Shown piece by piece: positions 1 to 6,963 of a stretch of DNA of 64,000 nt. Below the pieces are notes generated by a model. That model was not told the DNA's origin. It searched no databases and worked only from the letters and a program-made list of their open reading frames with translations. Every line of letters starts with the position of its first letter. The stretch's first letter is position 1. The translations under genes and the position numbers were made by a program. The DNA is taken from the NCBI GenBank assembly GCA_029289265.1, contig JARFTX010000001.1:1-64000 (forward strand), in the 5' to 3' direction. This stretch comes from Gammaproteobacteria bacterium (GTDB lineage Bacteria; Pseudomonadota; Gammaproteobacteria; Burkholderiales; Rhodocyclaceae).

Positions 1-55
1 TATGCAGCGGCCTGCAAAGCCGTGTACATCGGTTCGATTCCGGTTCGCGCCTCCA
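1..55 (+). tRNA. tRNA-Cys (GCA), 3' part
   Basis: The window opens inside a tRNA. The anticodon loop carries GCA at 14-16, followed by the variable region, a T-arm with GGTTCGATTCC, and an acceptor 3' strand ending in an encoded CCA at 53-55. The match to the known bacterial tRNA-Cys layout is clear. The D-arm and the 5' acceptor strand lie upstream of the window. No second copy of the tRNA 3' end was seen nearby, so there is no direct sign that it served as an integration site. Confidence 0.93.
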
Positions 56-142
56 GTACTCGATCTACCGATTGGCCAACATCAGGCCGGTTTGTTGCGA
101 GTCAGTACCGAGTCCAGTACGATTGAGCCATTATCAGTACTG
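54..142. repeat. Four CAGTAC hexamers upstream of the toxin-antitoxin pair
   Basis: CAGTAC occurs at 54-59, 103-108, 115-120 and 135-140. The last extends to the 8-base palindrome CAGTACTG (135-142), 13 bases before the antitoxin start. Type II antitoxins commonly bind short repeated or palindromic operators just upstream of their own gene. These repeats are therefore candidate autoregulatory sites. This is inference from position only, and the first copy overlaps the tRNA end. Confidence 0.4.
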
Positions 143-154
143 CTCAGGGCCGTC

Positions 155-427
155 ATGACCAACACATTGACTGTCGCGGAAATCAAGCGCCGTGGCATGG
201 CCGCGATTGAGGATGGGCTTCGGCGCGGCCCGGTCCATATCGTCAAGCGCAACAAACTCGCGGCGGTCGTGCTTTCCGAAGAGGAGTACCAGCGGCTCGC
301 CCAGGGGCGTGCCCCTCGCGGCGCGGACGGTCTGACGGCCTTGCAGTGGTTGCTCGCGCAACCGCCCGCAGGTGCTCGCACCAAGGAAGACATCGACGCC
401 GAACTCGCGGCGGGGCGCGACTGGTGA
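155..427 (+). CDS. Phd/YefM-family antitoxin
   Basis: A 90-residue protein. Its N-terminal half (MTNTLTVAEIKRRGMAAIED) has the Phd/YefM DNA-binding fold pattern, followed by an HIVKRNKLAAVVLSEEEYQRL segment (the usual 'V..R.gkpvAVlvs.eeY..L'). The C-terminal tail would wrap the toxin. The ATG at 155 is chosen over the longer open frame running back into the tRNA because the family pattern starts there. The stop overlaps the start of the PIN-domain gene (GTGA), typical of translationally coupled toxin-antitoxin pairs. It should neutralise the downstream RNase and repress the pair's promoter. The family call is firm; the target and cognate pairing are inferred from adjacency. Confidence 0.85.
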   Translation: MTNTLTVAEIKRRGMAAIEDGLRRGPVHIVKRNKLAAVVLSEEEYQRLAQGRAPRGADGLTALQWLLAQPPAGARTKEDIDAELAAGRDW

Positions 428-864
428 TCGTCTTCTTTGACGCCAGTGCACTCATCTATCTCATCGAGGCGCGAGACCCATTCGGCACCGTAGTTCGCAA
501 GGCACTTGCTGAGATCACCGCTCGTCACCCCGATTCGACCGCGGCGGTCAGCCGCCTGACATGGCTCGAATGCCGGGCCGGCCCGCTGAAAGCCGAGGAT
601 GCCCGCACGCTGGCCGCCTACGATGCGTTTTTCGGACGGCCCGATCTACAGTGGCTGGAGCTGAGCCGGAACGTCGTGGAGCTTGCAACGGTGATACGTG
701 TGCGGCACGGCCTGCGCACTCCTGATGCACTGCAGGCGGCGAGCTGTCTGCAGTGCGGGCCGGATCACCTGTTTCTGACCGGCGATGGGGCCTTCGGTCG
801 CGTCGCCGGACTGAAGGTGCACCTGCTCCAGACGGGTGCAAGCAAGCCGCAATCGAAGCCGTGA
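424..864 (+). CDS. PIN-domain (VapC-like) ribonuclease toxin
   Basis: A 146-residue PIN-domain protein starting at GTG 424 inside the antitoxin stop codon. The expected metal-binding acidic residues are visible: the first Asp in FFDASALIYLIE near the N terminus, a Glu in TWLECRAGPL, an Asp in RTPDALQAA and the terminal Asp in FLTGDGAF. VapC proteins are Mg-dependent endoribonucleases, often cutting tRNA or rRNA, held inactive by the antitoxin. The pairing of a Phd-type antitoxin with a PIN toxin is common. Its substrate cannot be read from the sequence. All catalytic positions look intact, so it is probably functional. Confidence 0.85.
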   Translation: MIVFFDASALIYLIEARDPFGTVVRKALAEITARHPDSTAAVSRLTWLECRAGPLKAEDARTLAAYDAFFGRPDLQWLELSRNVVELATVIRVRHGLRTPDALQAASCLQCGPDHLFLTGDGAFGRVAGLKVHLLQTGASKPQSKP

Positions 865-894
865 TGCAGCAGGGCACCGGGGCTCGCACGGCAG

Positions 895-922
895 TTGCAT
901 CGCGCGCGCATTGCGCTATCTT
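895..922 (+). promoter_or_regulatory. Candidate sigma-70 promoter for the ATP-grasp/alpha-E pair
   Basis: TTGCAT (895-900), a 16-base spacer, then TATCTT (917-922). Transcription would start near 929. That falls after the upstream in-frame ATG at 925 and supports the ATG at 964 as the true start of the next gene. Confidence 0.4.
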
Positions 923-963
923 GAATGGGCGCAAACCATCACGGTGCAGCACGAGTCTTCACC

Positions 964-2412
964 ATGCCCATCGACTGGAAAGCCTACGACCCGTCGCCGT
1001 TCTACGACGAGCTGATCGAGGCTCGCGGGCGGCCGCGGGCGGCGGCGCGGCGGATCACGGATTACCTGAGCTCGCTCGACGATGCCGAGATCCAGGCGCG
1101 CAAGCTTGCCGCGGAGCATGCCATCGTCGAGATGGGGATCTCCTTCACGGTCTATGCCGAAGGCGAGAACATCGACCGGGCCTGGCCGTTCGACATCATC
1201 CCGCGGGTGATCGCGCGGCGCGAGTGGGCGCGCATCGAGGCCGGCCTGGTGCAGCGGATGACCGCGCTGAACTGCTTCATCGACGACGTCTATAACGCCC
1301 AGCGCATCTTCGCCGATGGCGTCGTCCCCGAGTACGTCATCGCCGAGTCGAAGAACTTCCGCAAGCAGTGCCTCGGCGCTTCGCCGCCGCACCGGGTCTG
1401 GGCGCACGTGTGCGGCTCCGATCTGGTGCGCGACCGCGACGGCACCGTCTATGTGCTCGAGGACAACCTGCGCGTGCCTTCGGGCGTCTCCTACATGCTG
1501 GAGAACCGCCAGGTCACCAAGCGGGTGTTTCCCGAACTGTTCGAGAGCACCAGCATCCTGCCGGTCGACGAGTACACCTCGCAGCTCTTCGACATGCTGG
1601 CGGCGATCTCGCCGCGACCGCAGGACTACCCGAGCGTGGCCGTGCTCACGCCCGGCATCTACAACTCGGCCTATTTCGAGCACGCCTTTCTCGCCCAGCG
1701 CATGGGCGCCCATCTTGTCGAGGGTGCGGACCTGTGTGTAGGCGATGACGACTGCGTCTATATGCGCACGATCTCGGGGCTCGAGCGCGTGGACGTGATC
1801 TACCGGCGCATCGACGACGACTTTCTCGACCCCGAGGCGTTTCGCTCCGACTCGCTGCTCGGCGTGCCGGGCCTGATGCGCGCGTGGCGCCGAGGAAAGG
1901 TCGGGCTCGCCAACGCGCCTGGGGCGGGCGTGGCTGACGACAAGGTGATCTACACGTACGTGCCGGCGATGATCGAGTACTACCTCGATCAGGATTCCAT
2001 CATCCCGAACGTGCCGACCTTTCGCTGCGTCGACGCGAAGGAGCGCGCTCACGTGCTCGAGCGCCTGGAAGAACTGGTGGTCAAGCCGGCCAACGAGTCC
2101 GGCGGCTATGGCATGTTGGTCGGGCCGCAGTCGACGAAGAAACAGCGGGCCGAGTTCGCGCAACTGATCGAGAAGGATCCGCGCAACTACATCGCCCAGC
2201 CCACGCTCGGCCTGTCGGTTGCGCCGACGCTGTGCGACGAGGGGTTGGAGCCGCGCCACCTCGACCTGCGTCCGTTCATCCTGCAAGGGGTGCGTACCGA
2301 CGTCACGGCAGGCGGGCTTACGCGGGTGGCGATGCGCAAGGGCTCGCTCGTGGTCAATTCGTCGCAGGGCGGCGGCAGCAAGGACACCTGGATCGTCGAC
2401 GAGGAGGATTGA
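964..2412 (+). CDS. Circularly permuted ATP-grasp type 2 protein (DUF404/DUF407)
   Basis: A 482-residue protein of the circularly permuted ATP-grasp family. It starts with the common DWKAYD..FYDEL opening. Family landmarks follow: the DIIPRVI/W.RIEAGL.QR segment, FIDDVY, GVSYMLENR, LTPG.YNSAY.EH, VYRRIDDDFLDP and the ATP-contact region VVKPANESGGYGM. The C-terminal LDLRPF and G.LTRVA...GSLVVNSSQGGGSKDTW are also present. Families of this kind are predicted peptide ligases that act with alpha-E proteins, and sometimes with a transglutaminase and a proteasome-like peptidase. The alpha-E gene follows after one base. No substrate can be assigned. Start 964 is preferred over ATG 925 because of family length and the candidate promoter. 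Confidence 0.88.
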   Translation: MPIDWKAYDPSPFYDELIEARGRPRAAARRITDYLSSLDDAEIQARKLAAEHAIVEMGISFTVYAEGENIDRAWPFDIIPRVIARREWARIEAGLVQRMTALNCFIDDVYNAQRIFADGVVPEYVIAESKNFRKQCLGASPPHRVWAHVCGSDLVRDRDGTVYVLEDNLRVPSGVSYMLENRQVTKRVFPELFESTSILPVDEYTSQLFDMLAAISPRPQDYPSVAVLTPGIYNSAYFEHAFLAQRMGAHLVEGADLCVGDDDCVYMRTISGLERVDVIYRRIDDDFLDPEAFRSDSLLGVPGLMRAWRRGKVGLANAPGAGVADDKVIYTYVPAMIEYYLDQDSIIPNVPTFRCVDAKERAHVLERLEELVVKPANESGGYGMLVGPQSTKKQRAEFAQLIEKDPRNYIAQPTLGLSVAPTLCDEGLEPRHLDLRPFILQGVRTDVTAGGLTRVAMRKGSLVVNSSQGGGSKDTWIVDEED

Positions 2413-2413
2413 C

Positions 2414-3364
2414 ATGCTCTCCCGCGTGGCCGAGCGGTTGTACTGGATGGCGCGCTACATAGAGCGTGCGGAGAACACCGCGCGCATGACCATGGCGTTC
2501 AACACGCTGGCGCTCGACATGCCGCGAACGGTGGAGTTGTCGTGGAGGGGGCTGGTCCTCGCCGCGACCGGCGCCGACGCAATCTTCGACGAACACTACC
2601 AGCGCGAAGACGAGCGCAACTGCGTCAAGTTTCTGATCGCCGACAGCTACAACCCGGGCTCCATCCTCAGCTCGCTACGTGCCGCGCGCGAGAACATGCG
2701 CACGACGCGCGATCTGGTCCCATCCGAAGCCTGGGAGATCGCCAACGAACTGTATCTGTTCGCCCGCGACAACGCCGACGCGGGGCTCACCAAACGTGGC
2801 CGCTTCGACTACCTGACCAGCGTGGTGCGCCGCTGCCAGATGCTCACGGGGCTGCTCGCCGGTTGCATGAGCCACGACGCGGCCTACGACTTCATCCGGC
2901 TCGGGCGCAATCTCGAGCGCGCCGACATGACTTCGCGCCAGATCGACGTCGGGGCGATCCGGTTGCTCGCCCGGCGCGACGACCCGGAACCCTACGAGGG
3001 GCTGCTGTGGATCAGCGTGCTGCGCTCGCAGAGCGCCTTCCAGATGTATCGCCAGCACGTGCGCCGGCGCATCAACGGCGTGGACGTGGTACGCTTCCTG
3101 CTGCAGGACGTGCCCTTCCCGCGCGCGGTCGCGCACGCGCTGAGTCGTGCCGAGGCCGCCATCGAATGCCTGCCGCGCAACGGCATTCCGCTGCGACTCG
3201 TGATCCAGGCGCGCCGTCATGTGCTCGATGCCGATGTGGACGGGCTCGTACGCGACGAGGGCCTGCACGGGTTCATCGACCAAATGCAGCGGGAGATCGC
3301 CGGCATCCACAACGCGATCGCCGCGACATGGTTCCCGGCGGACAGGGTCCAGGATGCCGCTTGA
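2414..3364 (+). CDS. Alpha-E domain protein (DUF403)
   Basis: A 316-residue, largely helical protein opening with MLSRVAERLYWMARYIERAE, the signature of the alpha-E (DUF403) family. Further family features are NPGSI..S...ARENAR-like text (NPGSILSSLRAARENMRTTR) and the DAxYDFIRLGRNLERADMTSR segment. Alpha-E proteins are the standard partner of circularly permuted ATP-grasp enzymes and are thought to take part in making or carrying a small peptide tag. It begins 1 base after the ATP-grasp stop, so the two are co-transcribed. The transglutaminase and Anbu-type peptidase genes that often complete such operons are not in this window. Confidence 0.88.
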   Translation: MLSRVAERLYWMARYIERAENTARMTMAFNTLALDMPRTVELSWRGLVLAATGADAIFDEHYQREDERNCVKFLIADSYNPGSILSSLRAARENMRTTRDLVPSEAWEIANELYLFARDNADAGLTKRGRFDYLTSVVRRCQMLTGLLAGCMSHDAAYDFIRLGRNLERADMTSRQIDVGAIRLLARRDDPEPYEGLLWISVLRSQSAFQMYRQHVRRRINGVDVVRFLLQDVPFPRAVAHALSRAEAAIECLPRNGIPLRLVIQARRHVLDADVDGLVRDEGLHGFIDQMQREIAGIHNAIAATWFPADRVQDAA

Positions 3365-3420
3365 GGCGGGGTCTTTCGGATAGGGCGGACAATGCCCAAG
3401 ATTCCCGCGGAAATTTTTGC

Positions 3421-3450
3421 TTGTGTGCCGCCTTGCTAGGTGGTTAGAAT
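3421..3450 (+). promoter_or_regulatory. Candidate promoter of the ilvBN leader
   Basis: TTGTGT (3421-3426), an 18-base spacer and TAGAAT (3445-3450), with a T-rich run just upstream. The predicted start near 3457 leaves about 20 bases before the leader-peptide ATG at 3477. A small dyad CACTG-TTCAC-CAGTG (3456-3470) lies at the 5' end of the transcript. The 3365-3672 interval contains only this promoter, the leader and the attenuator. Confidence 0.5.
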
Positions 3451-3476
3451 CAGCACACTGTTCACCAGTGCTTGAC

Positions 3477-3554
3477 ATGACCTCTGTCCGCTCGACCCTC
3501 CTCGTAGTCGCTTCCGTACGCGTAGTAGTACGCGTAGGCGTGCGCGCGTCGTAA
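3477..3554 (+). CDS. ivbL: Val/Leu-rich ilvBN leader peptide (IvbL-like)
   Basis: A 25-codon ORF ending in TAA (3552-3554). Nine codons are Val (4, 10, 11, 14, 16, 17, 18, 20, 22) and two are Leu (8, 9), with no Ile. It sits between a promoter and a strong Rho-independent terminator immediately upstream of ilvB. This is the layout of the E. coli ivbL attenuator, where ribosome stalling at Val/Leu codons allows read-through into ilvBN. No clear Shine-Dalgarno sequence is visible, which is a weak point. The ORF is too short for routine gene calling. Function is inferred from composition and position. Confidence 0.78.
   Translation: MTSVRSTLLVVASVRVVVRVGVRAS
3517..3536 (+). promoter_or_regulatory. 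Hairpin formed by the Val codons of the leader
   Basis: TACGCGTA occurs twice (3517-3524 and 3529-3536) separated by GTAG. Because the octamer is its own reverse complement, the two copies can form an 8-bp stem. The stem lies exactly over the Val-Arg-Val-Val-Val-Arg-Val codons. It is a candidate pause (1:2) hairpin that a stalled ribosome would disrupt. Confidence 0.5.
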
Positions 3555-3589
3555 GGGCCAGGGTCTAGCAAGGTTACACGGATTCCAAA

Positions 3590-3622
3590 CCCCCGCCGGC
3601 GCGCGAGCCCGGCGGGGGTTTT
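3590..3622 (+). terminator. Rho-independent attenuator before ilvB
   Basis: A perfect 10-bp GC stem, CCCCCGCCGG (3590-3599) with CCGGCGGGGG (3609-3618), a 9-base loop and TTTT at 3619-3622. It lies between the leader stop (3554) and the ilvB start (3673). The GCGCGCG run at the end of the leader gene (about 3543-3549) could pair with CGCGCG in the terminator loop region (about 3600-3605) as an antiterminator. Confidence 0.85.
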
Positions 3623-3672
3623 GCATTTTGGTCGCCGGATTCGCAGCCGACTCGTTCAGAAGGAGAGTCACC

Positions 3673-5340
3673 ATGATGCAGATGACCGGCGCCGAATTGA
3701 TCGTGCGCCTCCTCGAGCGCCAGGGCGTTCGCACCATCGCCGGCATTCCCGGCGGCGCGATCCTGCCGCTCTACGACGCGCTGTCGGGCAGCGAGCTCAT
3801 TCGCCATGTGCTCGCCCGCCACGAGCAGGGCGCGGGTTTCATCGCGCAGGGCATGGCGCGCGTGTCCGGGCAGCCCGAGGTGTGCTTCGCCTCGAGCGGA
3901 CCCGGCGCGACCAATCTCGTCACGGCGATTGCCGATGCGAGCCTCGACTCGATCCCGATGGTGGCGATCACCGGCCAGGTGCCGCTCGCGATGATCGGGA
4001 CCGACGCGTTCCAGGAGGTCGACATCTACGGCATGACGGTGCCGATCACCAAGCACAACTTCCTGGTGCGCTCGGCCGAGGAACTGCTCGAGGTCGTGCC
4101 CCAGGCCTTTCGCATCGCGATGTCGGGCCGGCCCGGGCCGGTGCTGATCGACGTGCCCAAGGATGTGCAGAATCAGCGCATCGCCTTCGAGGCCTATCCC
4201 GAGCCGGCGCGCATCCAGCGCGGGCCTGCGCCCGACGAGGCTGCGATCGAGGCGGCTGCGACCATGATCAACGAGGCCGAGCGGCCGGTGCTCTACCTCG
4301 GTGGCGGCGTGATCCACTCGGGCGCGTCGCAGCTCGCGGTGACGCTCGCCGAGCAGGCCGGGCTGCCGACGACGATGACGCTGATGGCGCTGGGCGCGAT
4401 GCCGATGGATCATCCCCTGTCGATCGGCATGCTGGGCATGCACGGCGCGCGCTACACCAACTTCGTGCTCGAGGAGTCCGACCTGCTGGTGTGCGTCGGC
4501 GCGCGCTTTGACGACCGCGCGATTGGCAAGGCGGCGCAGTTCTGTCCGAATGCGAAGATCGTCCACATCGACGTCGACCCGTCGGAGCTCAACAAGATCA
4601 AGCGCGCCCACGTCGCGATCAACGGCGACGTCACGGACGTGCTGGAGCGGCTGCTGCCGCGCGTGCAGGTGAAGCTGCGCAAGCGCTGGCTCGCCCACGT
4701 CGAGGGCCTGAAGTCGCGCCTGCCGCTGCAGATGCCCGGGCGGGACGATCCGCGCACCCACTACGGCCTGATCCACGCGGTGGCGGCGGCGCTCGACGAC
4801 GAGGCCATCGTCACCACCGACGTCGGCCAGCACCAGATGTGGGTGGCGCAGGCCTATCCGTTCCGCCGACCGCGCCAGTGGCTGACCTCGGGCGGCCTGG
4901 GGACGATGGGCTTCGGCATGCCGGCGGCGATCGGCGCGGCGCTGGCGGCGCCCGAGCGCACGGTGGTGTGCTTCAGCGGCGACGGCAGCCTGAAGATGAA
5001 CATTCAGGAGCTGGCGACGCTCGCAGATCATGGTCTCAACGTGAAGATCGTGCTGATGAACAACAGCTCGCTCGGGTTGGTGTACCAGCAGCAGAACCTC
5101 TTCTACGGCAAGCGCGTGTTCGCCTCGCGCTATCACCGCGCACCCGATTTCCTCAAGATCGCCGACGGTTTCGGCATCCCGGCGGTCGATCTCGATACAG
5201 CGGCGAACCCGCGCGCGGCGCTCGCGCAGGCGCTCGGGACGCCGGGGCCGTGCCTGATCCACGCGTCGATCGCCCGCGACGAGTTCGTCTATCCCATGGT
5301 GCCGCCGGGCGGCGCCAACACCGAAATGATCGGAGGCTGA
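3673..5340 (+). CDS. ilvB: Acetolactate synthase large subunit (IlvB type)
   Basis: A 555-residue ThDP-dependent acetolactate synthase catalytic subunit, the first common step of Val/Leu/Ile synthesis (and acetohydroxybutyrate for Ile). Visible features are the IPGGAILPLYDAL entry and the catalytic Glu51 in RHEQGAGFIAQGMAR. SGPGATNLVTAIADA, TGQVP..MIGTDAFQEVD (FAD region), the ThDP/Mg motif GDGSLKMNIQE...MNN and the C-terminal YPMVPPGGANTEM also stand out. The text is closest to E. coli isozyme I (IlvB) rather than IlvI or IlvG, as shown by the ITKHNFLVRS region, QWLTSGGLGTMGFGMPAA and the C terminus. ATG 3673 (or 3676) follows AGGAGAG at 3661-3667. It is followed by ilvN after 4 bases and controlled by the upstream attenuator. 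Confidence 0.96.
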   Translation: MMQMTGAELIVRLLERQGVRTIAGIPGGAILPLYDALSGSELIRHVLARHEQGAGFIAQGMARVSGQPEVCFASSGPGATNLVTAIADASLDSIPMVAITGQVPLAMIGTDAFQEVDIYGMTVPITKHNFLVRSAEELLEVVPQAFRIAMSGRPGPVLIDVPKDVQNQRIAFEAYPEPARIQRGPAPDEAAIEAAATMINEAERPVLYLGGGVIHSGASQLAVTLAEQAGLPTTMTLMALGAMPMDHPLSIGMLGMHGARYTNFVLEESDLLVCVGARFDDRAIGKAAQFCPNAKIVHIDVDPSELNKIKRAHVAINGDVTDVLERLLPRVQVKLRKRWLAHVEGLKSRLPLQMPGRDDPRTHYGLIHAVAAALDDEAIVTTDVGQHQMWVAQAYPFRRPRQWLTSGGLGTMGFGMPAAIGAALAAPERTVVCFSGDGSLKMNIQELATLADHGLNVKIVLMNNSSLGLVYQQQNLFYGKRVFASRYHRAPDFLKIADGFGIPAVDLDTAANPRAALAQALGTPGPCLIHASIARDEFVYPMVPPGGANTEMIGG

Positions 5341-5344
5341 AACC

Positions 5345-5659
5345 ATGATCGAGCAAGTCGCCGAACCCTTGCAGCAGACCGGCTTCGCCAAGGTCGTGCT
5401 GGAACTCGACGTGAACAACCACGCCGGGGTCATGAGCCACATCTGCAACCTCTTCGCGCGCCGCGCCTTCAACGTCGAGGGCATCCTGTGCATGCCGATG
5501 GCGAACCCGGAGAAGAGCCGCATCTGGCTGCTGGTCTTCGAGGACCAGCGGCTCGAGCAGATGGTCCTGCAACTGGAGAAGCTGATCGACGTACTAGCGG
5601 TGCGCCGTCACGGCGCCGAGCACGAGGTCTTTGAGCGGCTGGAGCGCTTCTTCCACTGA
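5345..5659 (+). CDS. ilvN: Acetolactate synthase small regulatory subunit (IlvN type)
   Basis: A 104-residue ACT-domain subunit that activates IlvB and confers valine feedback inhibition. The segment NNHAGVMSHICNLFARRAFN followed by VEGI.C.P and SRIWLLV.EDQRLEQM matches the short IlvN class (about 96 residues). It lacks the long C-terminal domain of the IlvH subunits (about 160 residues) that are usual in betaproteobacteria. It starts 4 bases after ilvB, so the subunits are made together. The pairing of IlvB and IlvN types, with the Val leader, argues that the whole operon is an isozyme-I unit. Confidence 0.94.
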   Translation: MIEQVAEPLQQTGFAKVVLELDVNNHAGVMSHICNLFARRAFNVEGILCMPMANPEKSRIWLLVFEDQRLEQMVLQLEKLIDVLAVRRHGAEHEVFERLERFFH

Positions 5660-5666
5660 GTAAGGA

Positions 5667-5705
5667 GGCCCCGGCAGCAGCGCTCCGCACGGCCGCGCCG
5701 GGGCC
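5667..5705 (+). terminator. Inverted repeat after ilvN
   Basis: GGCCCCGGC (5667-5675) and GCCGGGGCC (5697-5705) form a perfect 9-bp stem just after the ilvN stop. No T-tract follows, so it is at best a weak terminator or an mRNA 3'-end stabiliser before aroC. Confidence 0.4.
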
Positions 5706-5769
5706 GGTGGTGGGCCAGGCCCTATGCTAGACTCCGAGCCCTCGGTTCTCTGTATCGGCGAGTCCCCTC

Positions 5770-6903
5770 ATGTCCGGCAACACCTTCGGCACGCTGTTCT
5801 GCGTCACCTCGTTCGGTGAATCCCACGGCCCCGCCATCGGCTGCGTCGTCGACGGCTGCCCGCCGGGACTCGCGCTGTCGGCCGAGGACATCCAGCACGA
5901 GCTCGACCGGCGCAAGCCCGGCACTTCGCGGCACGTCACGCAGCGGCGCGAGCCGGACACCGTCGAGATTCTCTCCGGCGTCTTCGAGGGCGTCACCACG
6001 GGGACGCCGATCGCCCTGCTGATCCGCAACGAGGACCAGCGTTCGCGCGACTACGGCAACATCGCCGAGACCTTTCGTCCGGGTCACGCCGACTACGGCT
6101 ACTGGCAGAAGTACGGCATCCGAGACCATCGCGGCGGTGGCCGCTCGTCGGCGCGCGAAACGGCCGTGCGGGTTGCGGCCGGTGCCATCGCGAAGAAGTG
6201 GCTCGGCGAGCGCTTCGGCATCGTGATCCGCGGCTACATGGCCCAGCTCGGGCCGATCGCGATTCCATTCGTGAGCTGGGACGAGATCGGCGCCAATCCC
6301 TTCTTCGCACCCAACGCGGCGATCGTGCCCGAACTCGAGCGCTACATGGACGAGCTGCGCAAGTCGGGCGACTCGGTCGGCGCGCGCATCAACGCCGTCG
6401 CGACCGGCGTGCCGGTCGGCTGGGGCGAGCCGGTCTACGACCGGCTGGACGCCGACATCGCCAAGGCGATGATGGGCATCAACGCCGTCAAGGGCGTCGA
6501 GATCGGCGCCGGCTTCGACTGCGTCGCGCAGCGTGGCACCGAGCACTCGGACGAGATGACCCCGCAGGGCTACCTGTCGAACAATGCCGGCGGCGTGCTG
6601 GGCGGCATCTCGACCGGCCAGGACATCCTGGTCAGCATCGCGATCAAGCCGACCTCGAGCATCCGCCTCGACCGCCGCTCGATCGACAAGAGCGGCGCAC
6701 CAGTGGTCGTGAACACTCACGGACGGCACGACCCCTGCGTCGGCATCCGCGCCACGCCGATCGCCGAGGCGATGCTGGCGCTGGTGCTGATCGACCATGC
6801 GCTGCGCCACCGCGCGCAGTGCTCGGACGTCGCCACCACGACGCCGAAGATCGCCGGACTGGCCCCGGACGGGCAGCAGCAACCGCCGTCGCCGCGCGCG
6901 TGA
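5770..6903 (+). CDS. aroC: Chorismate synthase
   Basis: A 377-residue FMN-dependent chorismate synthase, converting EPSP to chorismate, the last step of the shikimate pathway. The signature opening [19 protein letters not shown] is followed by DGCPPGL, RRKPG-like text ([18 protein letters not shown]), [20 protein letters not shown] and the [11 protein letters not shown] motif. [16 protein letters not shown] and the C-terminal [17 protein letters not shown] are also clear. It is slightly longer than the about 360-residue average because of a short C-terminal tail. It probably has its own promoter in the 110-base gap after ilvN. An MFS carrier follows. Confidence 0.97.
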   Translation: MSGNTFGTLFCVTSFGESHGPAIGCVVDGCPPGLALSAEDIQHELDRRKPGTSRHVTQRREPDTVEILSGVFEGVTTGTPIALLIRNEDQRSRDYGNIAETFRPGHADYGYWQKYGIRDHRGGGRSSARETAVRVAAGAIAKKWLGERFGIVIRGYMAQLGPIAIPFVSWDEIGANPFFAPNAAIVPELERYMDELRKSGDSVGARINAVATGVPVGWGEPVYDRLDADIAKAMMGINAVKGVEIGAGFDCVAQRGTEHSDEMTPQGYLSNNAGGVLGGISTGQDILVSIAIKPTSSIRLDRRSIDKSGAPVVVNTHGRHDPCVGIRATPIAEAMLALVLIDHALRHRAQCSDVATTTPKIAGLAPDGQQQPPSPRA

Positions 6904-6963
6904 AATCACGCCGCCGCGCTGCTGCCGGATGCCCCGGCGGCGGAGCGGGGCCAGGCAGCTAGA

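Noticed and set aside
3472-3477. A perfect TTGACA as a -35 element before ilvB
   Set aside because: It overlaps the leader-peptide ATG and no -10 lies at a suitable distance downstream.
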